Of a DNA stretch of 64,000 bases, positions 30,306 through 41,619 are shown in pieces; the stretch's first letter is position 1, and each line of letters begins with the position of its first letter. The notes under the pieces were generated by a model. It worked only from the letters and a program-made list of their open reading frames with translations, ran no database searches and was not told where the DNA came from. Source of the stretch: Zopfochytrium polystomum. Its lineage: Eukaryota > Chytridiomycota > Chytridiomycetes > Chytridiales > Chytridiaceae. The DNA lies in assembly GCA_025765615.1 (NCBI GenBank), contig JAIVFJ010000166.1:1-64000 (forward strand), given 5' to 3'. The translations under genes and the position numbers were made by a program.

Positions 30306-31924
30306 TTCCGTCCTGTCGCTATTAACTGCTCCTGTTGCATTTGAGATTAGGGTCCTGTGATAAAAACCCCCGTTTCCCTCTTCTCTTCTTTATTCTGTGG
30401 TTGTGTTGCTCCCTCAGGAGTGCCCTTCCATTTCCCCTTGCACTGGCCTGCAGTCACACAAGTAATCAGTGCTCCTGCACTGACCCTTCAGGGGATTGTT
30501 CCTCTGAATGTTCATTCTTTGTGTTTGAGACCCCTGTTAGACAGATCAGTAGGGATACTTTGTGGACTAGGCAAGTAGTAGGATTGAAATCGTTTTCTGA
30601 CCTTTCAATTACAAAGAATTTCCAAAACCTCATGAATACTGGGTGGAAAAGATACTCTACATTGTTCTCCTGCTTGTCATGCTTGAGATTCCGATGTTTG
30701 GTACACAAAACATGCTGAATTTCGTAAAATGCAGTTTACTTAATTAAACCATATGTTTTGAGTAAAATTTGCAGAAATACCCTAATCTTGTGCATTGCAG
30801 CAATCTGATTTGTAACCTCCACTGATGGCTCATTCTTGAAGATGCTCGCGTGCTCTGTCCAAGTTGCCCATTGCTTTCGAAACGGCCGTGTTTGGTGCTC
30901 CTTGGCAACACTACAGCCGGCCTGGACAGCCTGGACAGCTCCATCCAACCGAGGTCTGTGATTGGTTGGTGAGTCCCGTTCAGCTTCAAGTTATCCACAG
31001 CTGAAGAAGTGGGACAGCTGGGCTGGACAACCGCATTCAGCTGTATGTTTTCTGTAACCAAAGTGGAAGCATGGCGAGCCCTTTTCAGCTGCACGCCATA
31101 CGCAGCAGAAGAGGAGGCGTGGCTGGGTTGCTCAGGCGGCGCATTGGCGTTGGATGCTGTGGTGTGGTTGGGCGGATGATCACCCTTGCGCTGTACATCT
31201 TCTGTGCGATGTGAACAGATTTTCCTGCCGCTGGTGAAACTTGTGTATCACACGGCAGGGCCTCGCAAGGTACTCTTGTCACAGATGAGGGGGTTGTTCT
31301 TGTTCTGTCTTTTGGTCGGCTGTCTGTTCAGTCCAAGCAGAGTAGGCAGCCCTTGCACAAGAGGGTTAAACCGACCACCATGGGACAAGCTGTGGCGAGG
31401 ACTTCCACTAAGTTTTCAGCCATTCAATGTTTTTCTAAGGAATTAACAAAAAAATTTTCAAAAAAAAAAAAGGAGAAATCAAACATAAAGTAGCTCAAAG
31501 GAGAATCATTCCAGTTTTTCGTGGTTTGGAACAACCGCTAATTATTTTTAAATCAGGGAAAACCGCAGTTGAAGGAGTTTATTTGCGATATTTGCGTATC
31601 GATATACCGACAATAAATTTCCAGCACTTAATGCAAAAAAGCTCTGAGCCTCCAGCGCAGCCAAATCAGCGAATGGCCGCTAGCTAGCCACCATAGAGAT
31701 CCCCTGAGGCAGCGTTTTATTTTTTTCTAGTTTTTTTTTCTGGCTGGATGAACTTAGACGCAAAAAAATAAAAAAATAAAACAAAAACAAAAAAGAAGGA
31801 AAAGTTGTTGGAGTCGGTGCTACATTGACAGCACTCTTTTTTCCTGGTTGTACTCTCTTTTGAGAGTATTTAATTGCTAGTGCAGGTGCCCTTGGTGCAG
31901 TTCCAAAGGTGCAATGTGTTAAGA
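30306..31924. other. Unassigned intergenic DNA
   Basis: About 30965-31215 shows degenerate repeats of about 65 bp built around TTCAGCTG. No gene or known element recognised elsewhere in this stretch. Confidence 0.35.
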
Positions 31925-32290
31925 GTCTACTCTGAGCGAGTGAGTGGAAAGTAGTAGTGAATGAATTGGAGATGTGTGTTTGTGGGGTGGTCCTTCTCTC
32001 CAACTTGGAGGGAAAGAGAAAAAAAAACTACTCTGTTATGAGTAATTGGTATGTAATGATGATATGCATGCTAAAATAGTCGAGCGTGACTGTCACAGGT
32101 TAAAAACCTCTCCTATATTATCTGCTTGAGCAGAGGAGGAGGAAATCTGTTTGCACTGTGTTTCTGTTCCACTTTATACTCAGAGTAATTGTCAACAGCG
32201 AAAGCCAGTGCCTGGGTCTGCATTTTGGCAGTGGCTTGTTCTCCTCATGGGCATCGAGAGAATGATAACTGACAGTCACAATAGGTTACT
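31925..32290 (+). repeat. Dispersed repeat R1, second long copy
   Basis: Matches 28743-29100 with scattered substitutions and small indels; see that entry. Confidence 0.7.
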
Positions 32291-33309
32291 CTGCAAAAAA
32301 AAAAAAGACCAAGTTACTTGCTCCTGCTCGTCGCATTTCCAGATTTTGAATTCACAACGCATGCAGAGCCTGGGTGGGAGGGATGTTTGATGAATCGTTG
32401 AACGTAAAGAAAAAAAAATAAATTAAAATTGGGTTATGGGGGACCAATATAACGACGTGGCCATGACTGGATGAGAGATTTTTAGGGAGACACCCCATGA
32501 TTGTTGAATCTCTCTCTTTTCCTCTTCTCGCACCTTTTTTCCTTTTCCTCTAGAGAGCGAGCCCTTCCCCCCTATGGGGGTGGGTAGGTGGGGGCGAAGC
32601 CACCTCTCCTCCGGTTTTCGACAAGGAGAAGTAGTCTCAATAATCTGTGCAATACGTCTAGTGGTCCTCCTCCCCAGCAAGGGTTTTGTAGGGTTCGATA
32701 ATTTTTTCAGGTGTGTTTTTCTTAAAGCAGTAGAGAGAGGAAAGAGGGAAAGAGGAAAGGTCTGTGGAGAGGAAAAGAGGAAAGAGGAGAGCGAAAGGAG
32801 TAAAAAGAGAGACGAAGGAGAAGCAAGAAAAACGAAACCCCGCTCCGCGCACCCCCTTACCTTCAACAACAACATCGGTTTCCTCATTTCCCCCATCCCT
32901 TCCCATTCATTGCTGGCCCCAATCTCACCTCGCGCCAGACTATCATCGAAGATCCCTTCCCGGCTCCAGACAACGAACCCCCCCACCCATCCACTAAGCC
33001 AGCCAAACAATCACGAGAACGAGCCAAAAAAAAAAAAAGCAAAAAGGGAGAAGAGAAAGAGACAGTACCGAGCGAAAGACAAACACACGCGCAAAGAGAG
33101 AGAGGGGTGAAAAAAAGCTTCTGGGTGGTGATGATCAGCAAAAGAGAAGAAAGCAAAACAAAGAGCCTCAAACAATGAGAGAGAGTGAGAGAGAGAGAGA
33201 GAGTAGGAGAACATGAGAAAGAGAAAGAAAGAGAAAGCAAGAGAGACAGCGCGTCGCGAGGCGGGGGTGGGGGGACGAATCGCGGGGTTCTTTTCCTTTT
33301 TATTGGAAA
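32291..33309. other. Purine-rich 3' flank of the kinase gene
   Basis: AG-rich low-complexity tracts (about 32730-32830 and 33170-33240). No gene recognised. Confidence 0.4.
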
Positions 33310-35315
33310 TCATGAGGGAAGCGGCTCTTCGCTGTTGCTTAGTCGCGAGAGATGGAGGTACGCGTCGGTGCCGTACCCCTCCATGCTAATGAGGCGGAGG
33401 TCGCCGCCAAAGTAGCGCGCGTACAGCCTGCTGAGGGGCAGCCCGTACCCAAAGCCGGCCATGGGCGCGCGAAAGTCGCTGCGGTTGTAGTCGTCCTCGA
33501 GCTCTGGCTTTTCCGCCGTGGTGTACATGTAGGTCCAAATGAGCGGCATGCCGCTGCGCGGGATGCCGCCCCCTTCGTCGCTGATCTTGATGGTGATGTC
33601 TTCCTTTCCGGCCGCGACGACGACGCGGATCTCCGGGTACGCGTCGGCGTCGACGCCGTGGCGCTCGACGACGGCGCGGAGCGAGTTTTTGAAGAGCTCA
33701 AAGAGCATGTGGTGCAGGTGCGAGGGTACGTACATGAACTCGACGTCGCCGGCCTCGGGCGCAAACACCAGGCGGATGTCCGGACCGGAGCCGGCAAACA
33801 GGCCGTACGTGTCCTGGCAGACCTGGCGGGCGTTGTCGGCGGCCTCCATCGCGACGCGCCGCACTGAGGTCTTTGTGCAAATGATGCCGACGTACTCTTC
33901 GGGCGTCGCAGACGGGTTGGTCGCCGATTTCGCCAGCGCCACGTGCTGCCCGATGAGCATGCGGATGCCGATGCGTGACATGTAGAAGCGGTCTAGGAAG
34001 GACTGGACTTCGACGGGGAGGAGCTTCGAGGGCCCGGCGTTGGCGCCGTTCGGGAAGCGGAGGAGCGGGTTGTTGGTTTTCCGCCAAGTGTCCTTGAGTT
34101 CGATGATTCCTTGTGCTGAAATTTTTGCGTTAGAGAGAGTGCGTGCAAGCGTGATGGGGTCGGGTGCAAGTGAGGGATGGGGGGGCAGGGAGTGTATGGA
34201 TGAAGCGGGTATTCACCGAGAGTGGTTGCGACCGGGTCGTGTCTGCGCTTGATGTTTTCAATCATTTTGACAAACTTATCATTGTACGAGGGGACCGACG
34301 ACGGGACAAGGTCCTCCTTGATGGGATTGTAGTACCTACGAGTAGTTTTCACGGGGGGTGATTTGTTTGATGTTTTTGTCAAAGAAGTAGCAGTCATTAT
34401 GTGCGAGTGAGTGTGTTTGCTTGTGAGGAGGTCGGTTTGAGGGGCGGTCGGGTGGTTCAAAGTCGACGCAAGCGTAAGCGTGAAGCGGTAAGCTCAGCTC
34501 TTTTACGCTCTCGGGCACAACGGGGCCTCTCTCTCACCTGAAGCCTGGTGGAAAAAAAGAGGAAAAAAGAAGGTGGGGAAAAAAAAGGAATTGTGAGCCG
34601 ACCGAAATCGATTCATCTCCCGCCACCAAATTCAAAAAAAAAAAAAAAAAAAAAAAAACCAGACCACAACACTCAAACACACTTAACACACCAACAGACA
34701 CACAGACACACACATCACACACCCCCCATCAATCCATCCCCCACTCACCCCACCCTACGTCCACTCAACTCCAAAAAAAACAACAACAAAAAAAAATATC
34801 CCCCCAACTCACCAGTCCGGTGGTTCCCCTCGACGACCAGCTTCTCCGCGAGCAAGCTCGACGGCACGCCAGCGTCCTGAGGCTGCGGGAACTGGAGGAG
34901 CTCGATGAAGGACTGGGTGTACCAATTCTTGACCTTGACGACGCTGGGGACGGCGGACAGGCCGTGCGGGAGGTTCTCGAGCTCGACGACGCGGCGCGCG
35001 AGCCGGACGGGCAGCTCCTTGTGGATGAACTGCGTCGCGCGGAGCATCGTCGCCGCAGAGGGTGTGCGGCCTGTTTTTTTTTTTTTTTTTTTTTTTTGTT
35101 TTGTTTTTCGTGGTGAGGGTGAGCGCGAGTTTGAGCGAGTGTCCCTGTAACGTAGTGGGCACAAAAACAAAAACAAAAAAAAAAAAAAAAAAAAGAAAAA
35201 AACGGTTCAACTCACCAAACTCGACCATCTGCCTCAACGAGACGGCCGTCTGCGGCAAATTCGCGATAGCAGGGATCCGATCGAGGAGCGCGGCGGTGCT
35301 CATCTTGGACGCCAT
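33310..35315 (-). CDS. PDK: Pyruvate dehydrogenase kinase family protein, mitochondrial
   Basis: Five exons: 35315-35216, 35070-34813, 34544-34538, 34335-34217, 34115-33310 (429 aa, phases closed). The family phosphorylates and inactivates the pyruvate (or branched-chain ketoacid) dehydrogenase E1 subunit in the mitochondrial matrix. The N-terminal helical domain contains VSLRQMVEFG, NWYTQSFIEL and IKRRHDPVATT. FYMSRIGIRMLIGQH lies at about residue 205. The ATP site has an N-box (ELFKNSLRA, about 301), DEGGGIP (about 341) and a glycine-rich lid (GFGYGLPLSRLYARYFGG, about 382). Exon 3 is only 7 nt and encodes part of GFR before YYNPIKED. Whether the target is PDH or BCKDH cannot be decided from sequence alone; the lid region and RRHDP motif favour PDH kinase. 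Confidence 0.93.
34538..34544 (-). other. 7-nt microexon of the kinase gene
   Basis: GCTTCAG flanked by CCACCAG and GTGAGAG on the minus strand. Including it is the only simple way to join phase 1 of exon 2 to phase 2 of exon 4, and it gives TGFRYYNPIKED without a gap. Confidence 0.8.
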
Positions 35316-36060
35316 TCCGTACCCCACCGGGTCAACGCGGGGGAAGTGTCAATCTGTCGGCGCGCGTTCGCGGGACGTTTCTCTTTTCTCTTTTTTCCCC
35401 CGCAGCCAACGCGTTTTGGCCCTTGGCCCGTCCCCCTTTGGTCGCGTTTCGTCGCGGTCCGCGCGGAGCCCCCCCGCTCGTATTGCCCAACCGCCTCTTC
35501 CCTGTCCCCCGCGTGTTTTTGAGGGGATCGAAGCGCAACAAAAATCAAGCTGTGCCGCCCCGGCGAGTGTCCGTGAGTGAACCGTGCTGAATGAAGTCTG
35601 GGGGGCTCGCTGCGGGAGGGAGGGTGGGCCGAGGGTCCCGGATGATCCTTTCGAGGGCGGCGCGGGGTTCGCGCTTGCTTCTTCTCAACTATCGACGAGC
35701 GCCGCGATTCTTGGCTTTTAAGAAAACGGAATTCACCTCGTTCCTTATCGTGCCCGGCCCCCCGGCCGAAACCGATCCTAGTTTTTTTTTCGCGGAGGCG
35801 CTCCTTGTGTTTTAGGGCGGTGCGAGGCGTTTGCGTGTGCGTGTGTGTTGCGTTGTCGGTTGTGTTGTGTTGAGTTGTGCCCCCTTACTTACTGTCCAGC
35901 TGATGACAACCGGCGGCGGCGTCAGCGTCGGCGTCGGCGGTTGCCGGGCTGAGTGGGGCAGGCGTGTGATGATGACGAAAGAAAGTAATTAGAGGAAACA
36001 AAAAAAGGAAAAGAAGACAAGAAAAAGAAGAGAAAAAAAAAGAGAGAAAAAAGGAGGAGA

Positions 36061-36107
<47 letters not shown>

Positions 36108-36407
36108 TGGGACTGCATTGCGTCGACCAGACGACTACAACTTACACCTGTCGTGCCACAAATAATCCTTTTGGCACACCCTCGTTGGCGGTGTTACGAG
36201 GGGCGTGCGTGTGCAAACGCCTTGCTTCTTGTTTTTGTTTTTTTTTTTTTTTTGTTTGGTCTTCTCTTAAGAGGCCCCGCGTAGTAAGAGGTCCGTCTCT
36301 TCCGGGAAAAGAGGGAAAAAATGAAGGAAAGCGTAGTGTCAGCTTTTCGTCCCCGCCGGGTCCGCCGAGGGCAGGATATCGCTATTTTATAGAGAGTGAG
36401 AGTGAGT

Positions 36408-36439
<32 letters not shown>

Positions 36440-37169
36440 GGCGGCTTTTCGTACCCGTTGATTTGCGTGTTGGGATCGCCCCAGCAGGTGACCAAGAACG
36501 CGGAATATAAATAATTTACTGTAATAACATTCTGATGACCTTACGCAAAGAAAGATTCCGGACAGCAACGGGGGGGACCTTGTGAATCGCACCTTGTGTT
36601 GCTCACGCTGACGTGGTTCACGCAACACTCCGCGTCGCAAACACGTGGGCGGAAATCATGTGAACTCGAAAAAACCGGGCGTGCGCACTCCATGGGAAAG
36701 CTCCGCCTCCACGGAAAGTTCTGGGTTTTGTTGTTTTTCTTTCTTTCGTTCTTTCTTTCTTTCTTTCTTTCTTTCTGTTTGTGCCCAGCCACACACTCAC
36801 CCAGCACCCAGCCACATGCGATGTTGTTGCATTTCGACCCTCATTCTGCAAATAATACCGCCTGCCTTCACTCAGAACGCCATCGACGGCCACAATCTCC
36901 CATCTCGAAGAGTGGAAAAATGTCGAGTGCCAATCGAACGAGGGGGCGAAAATTCAACAAAACAAAATAAAGGAGAAGATAGAGAGAGAAAGAGGAACCC
37001 GACCGAGCTTGTTATCCCCTAGAAACGATTCGCAAACCTTACCCTTACAACCAAACCCGCCAAACCAACCTACAAACGCACAACCACAACCACAAACACA
37101 AGACTTCTTGCTCCACACCCGTTCCTTCTTCTTTTTTTCCAAAATTTTTTGGTTGGGCCAGTCCACTTC
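35316..37169. other. Intergenic region between the kinase and the Cys-rich gene
   Basis: Both neighbours are on the minus strand. The left part is GC-rich and likely holds the kinase promoter. A (GA)n run lies at about 36061-36104, a (GAGAGT/GA) run at about 36391-36434, and a (CTTT)n run at about 36740-36776. No coding region recognised. Confidence 0.5.
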
Positions 37170-40100
37170 TCACGTCCCAGGGTCCGCAACGACGGCGTTC
37201 GCGAGGGACTCGGACATCGACACGGCGTGTACCTCCACGAGCCCGGCAACCATGATCACCTCGCTCGTCGTCGTCGCCGTCGTGGTTGCGTCGTCGGCCG
37301 ACGCCGCCGCGCGGAGGGCCGCGACGGCCTCGTCGCCGTCCTCGTATACGCCGCCGTAGCCGTACTCTTCGCCGCTGCCTCCGCCTCCCCTACCGATGCC
37401 GCCGCCGTCGCCGCCGCCACTCGCGTTCCGCAGCATCGACGTTTTGCGCTGGGGGTGGTACCGGCGGCGGCCGCCGCCCGCAGCGGACGGCTCAAACAGC
37501 ACAGCCGACACGGACGTCGTCGATGTGGCCGACGAGAATGAAGACGACGCGGAGAGCGGCGGTGGCGGCTGCGGCGCGAACGGCGGCGGCTCGCGTTTTG
37601 CGTGGTCCATACCGACGGCGAGGACGACGGCGGTTGCTGGTCGACCCTCGGGCAGCGCCTCTTGGTCCTCCTTGTCGTCGTCGTCGTCTTCGTCATCAAT
37701 GTTGCGCTCTGCTGCTTGCGGCCTAACACCAAGGGGAAGGTCCTCCCCACCAATTGCCGTCGGCACACCACCTTCCTCTTGGCACTCCAATGTGCCCTTC
37801 CGCTTGCCGTCCCTGCATTTTCCCTCCTCCGCCTCCTTGTCCTCCTCTCCCGTCCCGCCGCCCCCGTCTTCCCGCCCGTCCGACTGCCTTCCGAGCGAGT
37901 CCAGCGCCACGTCCGAGTCGACGACAGCACCCCCGCCCCGCAGTCCTCCGTCCACCAGCGGCGTCATCTGAAGCTGCGTGTCATCGTCACCGCTCGACGC
38001 TACCGGTGCCGTCGCCGCCGCCGCCGCACCGGCGGACCACGGTATCGCGACCGCTCCGCCTGCGCCTGCGCCCGCCGGGGACTCCGTCGGCGACCCCGTG
38101 AGACCGCTGCTGCCTGCTCCTGGCCCTGCACCAGCCGCCGACGTAGCAGCAGTACGGACGACCCCGGCGAGCAGACCAACAGTCGGGGACCAGCCGTACG
38201 CCGGCGCGACCCTGCCCGCCGCTTTTGGATGAGGCACCAGTCCGGACCCGCGGCAGCGCCCGCAGGGGCGACAAAGCGGGTCGCGGCAGTCAGCGGGACC
38301 GGTTTGGGATAAGCACGGTACGGTGCGCGCTGGTATCGTTATTGGAGGCGGTAGCGTCGGGTGCGCTGCCGGGGATGAGGTGGAGGGCGACGTGTAGTGC
38401 GGAGATTTGCCGCCGTTGTTGCTATCGCTGCCGGGGACGGCGGCGACATCTACATCGGGTGATAGCGAAGTCGGGGCTGATGCCTTTGGAGTGCTAGCAA
38501 GTGCGTGGACAGATCCCGTGGCTAGGAAGACCGAGTTTTCAAAGCCGGGGAAACATTTTTTGGGTTGGCGGGCGATTTTTTTTTTTTTTTTTGTTTTTTT
38601 GGTTCGAGAGAGACACATGAGCGAGGTGAGTGAGGGAAAAGAGTCTAGTTCGTCTTGGGGGAAACAGAAAATGCAAATAATAAACCGTTGCAGTCCACGC
38701 AGGGAGTCGTATTGAGGAGAACGCCCGTCCGTTGGCACACTTGAGGGAGTTGTTCGTTAGTGTATTGTGTCGGTTTGGTCCCATGTGAGAGATTCTTGGA
38801 GGAAGAACATGACATCCGAAAAAACTCACATGTACACTCTTTGCAGTATTTGCACTGCACGCCCTTTGGCTTGTCGTGCTTCCTCTTTTCGCTCGACGGG
38901 TGAATTAAGCCAACGCCTTTGAGAATTTGCAGTAAAGAAAGATGGTCAGCGGCTTTTAGAGTGTAGCTTCAGTAGATGTAGAATGGCAGCCAGGTAACAC
39001 ACAAAAAAAACCAAACTCTAGGGCCCCTCTCGGTGTGCTCATGTGAGAGTACTTTGCTCTTGGTTGGGAGGCTGGATTTTTTTTTTCTCGCACACGGCGG
39101 TGCACGGCACTCACCTTCGCAGCGAACACACACTGTTCGGACGGGAACCGGCTCGACGCGTTTAAAGCCGCCGCCGCTGATGGCGCCTTCTCCACCTACC
39201 CCCGGCTCCTTTATGAGCCGCTGGCTGTGAACCGATGCCGCTGCTTTTGCAAAGTCGTTCTCTCCTTCCCACTGTTCGTTTCCTGTCGAGGCAACAGAGG
39301 AAGGGAGAGAAGCGTTCATGGGTCGATGGTGGTTAATCGCGAGGATGTTTTCCGGGTCGGGCAAGCACACCAAGCCAATACAAGGGGGGAAAAAAAGACA
39401 GGACACGTCATGTGAGCTCACGCTTTGAAGAGATTCGTCGATCAAGGCTCTTGACAGCCGCCTCCAGGTTCTGGATAGAGTACTCCATGCCTCGCAGCAG
39501 CTTCCCAGTGTCCTCCATCCACGGAGCGAGTTGGCTCATCACAGTCGCAGTGATGACGCGGACAAGGTCGCTTTCTGGTCCAGACGGCAGAGCCGGGGGT
39601 GCTGCTGGGATGTTTGGGTGCGGCGAAAGCTGAAACACGGGGAAATATGAGCCGCCGCCTCCGCCGCCGCTGCCGCCGGTTTGACCCATCGACGTACTGA
39701 GGCGGAAAGAGAGTTGGCGCTGCGGGGTGCCCGGCGTGGTCGCCGGAGCTTGGGAGTGTGTGTTCGTGGCGGTGGCGGCGGCGGCCGCCGCCGCCGCCGA
39801 GAAAGAGTCGCAACGAGACAGGGGTATACGAGAGATTCCCGGAGTGTTGGCGCGACCGGCGTTGGAGGGTCTTGCGAACGGGCTTGCAAAGACCCCAGGT
39901 GCAGAGAAGGCGGCCGCAGGGTGTCCAAGGCGGGGATCGAAGACGAAGTCAGGTTGCTGATGGCCACGCTGGGCCACTGACGACCGCACAGACGAAGGGC
40001 CGCCTAACCCACTCTGGAGGATAGAGGAGCGAAGTGAGTCCAGAGGTACCTCGTCGTCGTCGTCGTCGTCGTCGTCACCGTTGCCGTCCTCACTGTCGCT

Positions 40101-40595
40101 CTCCTTCTGTGCCCCATTTCTGCTGCTTCTGTCGTCGCCGTTGTCGTGATCGACGTGATGTGCGTTCGAGTGGGCTCGGTGGCACTGGCGAGCCGCGTCC
40201 GAGAGTCCTCTCCCGGACACGGATCCCTTTGGCGAGGACGACGAAGTGGAGCGCGAGGACGACGGGGAGCGGGTTGTCCTGGGCTTTTGGCGAGGGCCGC
40301 CACCTCGCGACCTATCTCTGTCGGAGGGGTGTTTCTCGGGAAGAGAAGGAAGGCCCTGAAGGGGGGAGGCAGCAGCAGCAGCAGCCTTGTTGTTGTTGTT
40401 GCTGCTGTTGGAGGTGGAAGAAGAAGGGTTTTGGCACTTTTGGTCCAGGCGTTGCAGTTGTGCCGTGGAGGGGGGGGGCGGGAGGCGCTTCGCGGCGGTG
40501 GTCGGGCTGTCGGCGGCAGCGGCAGCGACGGTGGCCTCTGCGGCTTCGGCGGCCTCCTCTGAGGTTTCGACAGCTGGTCCTGCTGCTGAAGCCAT
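37170..40595 (-). CDS. Unrecognised Cys-rich protein (956 aa) with a CxxC cluster
   Basis: Five exons with consistent GT-AG sites and phases: 40595-39422, 39282-39115, 38952-38830, 38739-38686, 38521-37170. The start is the ATG at 40595 (MASAAGPAV). Exon 1 is low-complexity (Ser, Arg, Asn, Asp runs) and ends in a helical, coiled-coil-like segment (MSQLAPWMEDTGKLLRGMEY). Exons 2-4 build a cysteine cluster: CVRC (443/446), CKYC (480/483), CTLC (486/489) and CVDC (501/504), spanning three introns. A further CRDPLCRPCGRC lies in the last exon. This is typical of zinc binding, but no named finger matches. The C-terminal ~450 residues are Gly/Ser/Pro-rich. It shares a divergent promoter with the La-domain gene. 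It could be a nuclear or RNA-binding regulator; this is inference. Confidence 0.7.
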
Positions 40596-40885
40596 CTGTA
40601 GTTTTCTCTTGTTCTCGCTCACACACTCTCACACTCACACACTCGTTCTCTCCCTCTCCCTCTCACACACACACACACTCTCTCTCTCTACGAGTTCTGT
40701 AATGTACTGAGAAAGTGTGGGAACGAAAGACAAAGGTGCACACTAGTCGCGCTTTGAGCTATTCGGGACGACCCGACTGTGCTCACGACCAGTAAACACA
40801 GCAAGACCAGTTTTTTTTCTATTTCTGTGAGCCAGCCGCGTTTGTATGTGTGGTGGTGTGCGGTAGACAGACAGACCGACAGACC

Positions 40886-40916
<31 letters not shown>

Positions 40917-41105
40917 TTCTGATGGTCTCGCTTGGCCAATGAGCTGGCTTCTCTCGTTCTTCCAGCTCGAATTCTTCTTCTTTCTTCCTCCTCCTGCTGA
41001 CCCCTCTTTCTTTCTTTCTTTTTTTTTTTTTTTTTTTTTTTTTTTCTCCGAAACGAAAGAGGTGAGGAGGAAAAGTTTGGCTGGCTCACTCTCTCTCTCT
41101 CACTT

Positions 41106-41188
<83 letters not shown>

Positions 41189-41619
41189 CTCTCGCTCTCT
41201 GTTTGTCGCGTTCTATCTGTCCATCTCTCCCTCTCTCTGACCACCACCGACCATCGACCGACCCATCCTTCCCATCGAAATAGAAACTGCCTTTGCCCTG
41301 CAGCTCTCGGCTTACACCCACGCACTCACACACACACGCACACACGACACGCTCCAACCCCTCACTAACCCTCTCTTCCCTGCTCCTCCTCTCCCTTTCC
41401 TCTCTTCTTCGACAAAGGTATCGTTTGTTCGTGGGTTTTGCCCCTCACCCCTTTGGCGTGCGCTCTCAATCGCTTGGAACTGAATAACGTTTGTTGCCCC
41501 ACGCTTCCCTTCCCTTCCTTAGGCATCGGCCGTCATCATCGATTTGGCCTTTTTTTTAAAGTCCATTTTGTTCATCTTTGTTGTCGCCGTCCAGCAGTTG
41601 TACTCCTGACAAAAGTATC
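40596..41619. promoter_or_regulatory. Divergent promoter with microsatellites
   Basis: Separates two genes transcribed away from each other (Cys-rich gene to the left, La-domain gene to the right). Contains (GACA)n at about 40868-40916, a T28 tract at about 41018-41045, and a (CT)n run at about 41087-41193. No TATA box is obvious. Polypyrimidine tracts of this kind are common in TATA-less fungal promoters. Confidence 0.55.
41087..41193. repeat. (CT)n microsatellite
   Basis: About 50 CT units with few interruptions, in the divergent promoter. Confidence 0.9.

Noticed and set aside
32423..33313. Overlapping frames of 80-195 codons left of the kinase gene
   Set aside because: They arise from purine-rich low-complexity DNA in both strands, without a domain.
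40868..40916. CRISPR-like regular repeat
   Set aside because: It is a plain (GACA)n microsatellite with no spacers, in a eukaryotic promoter.
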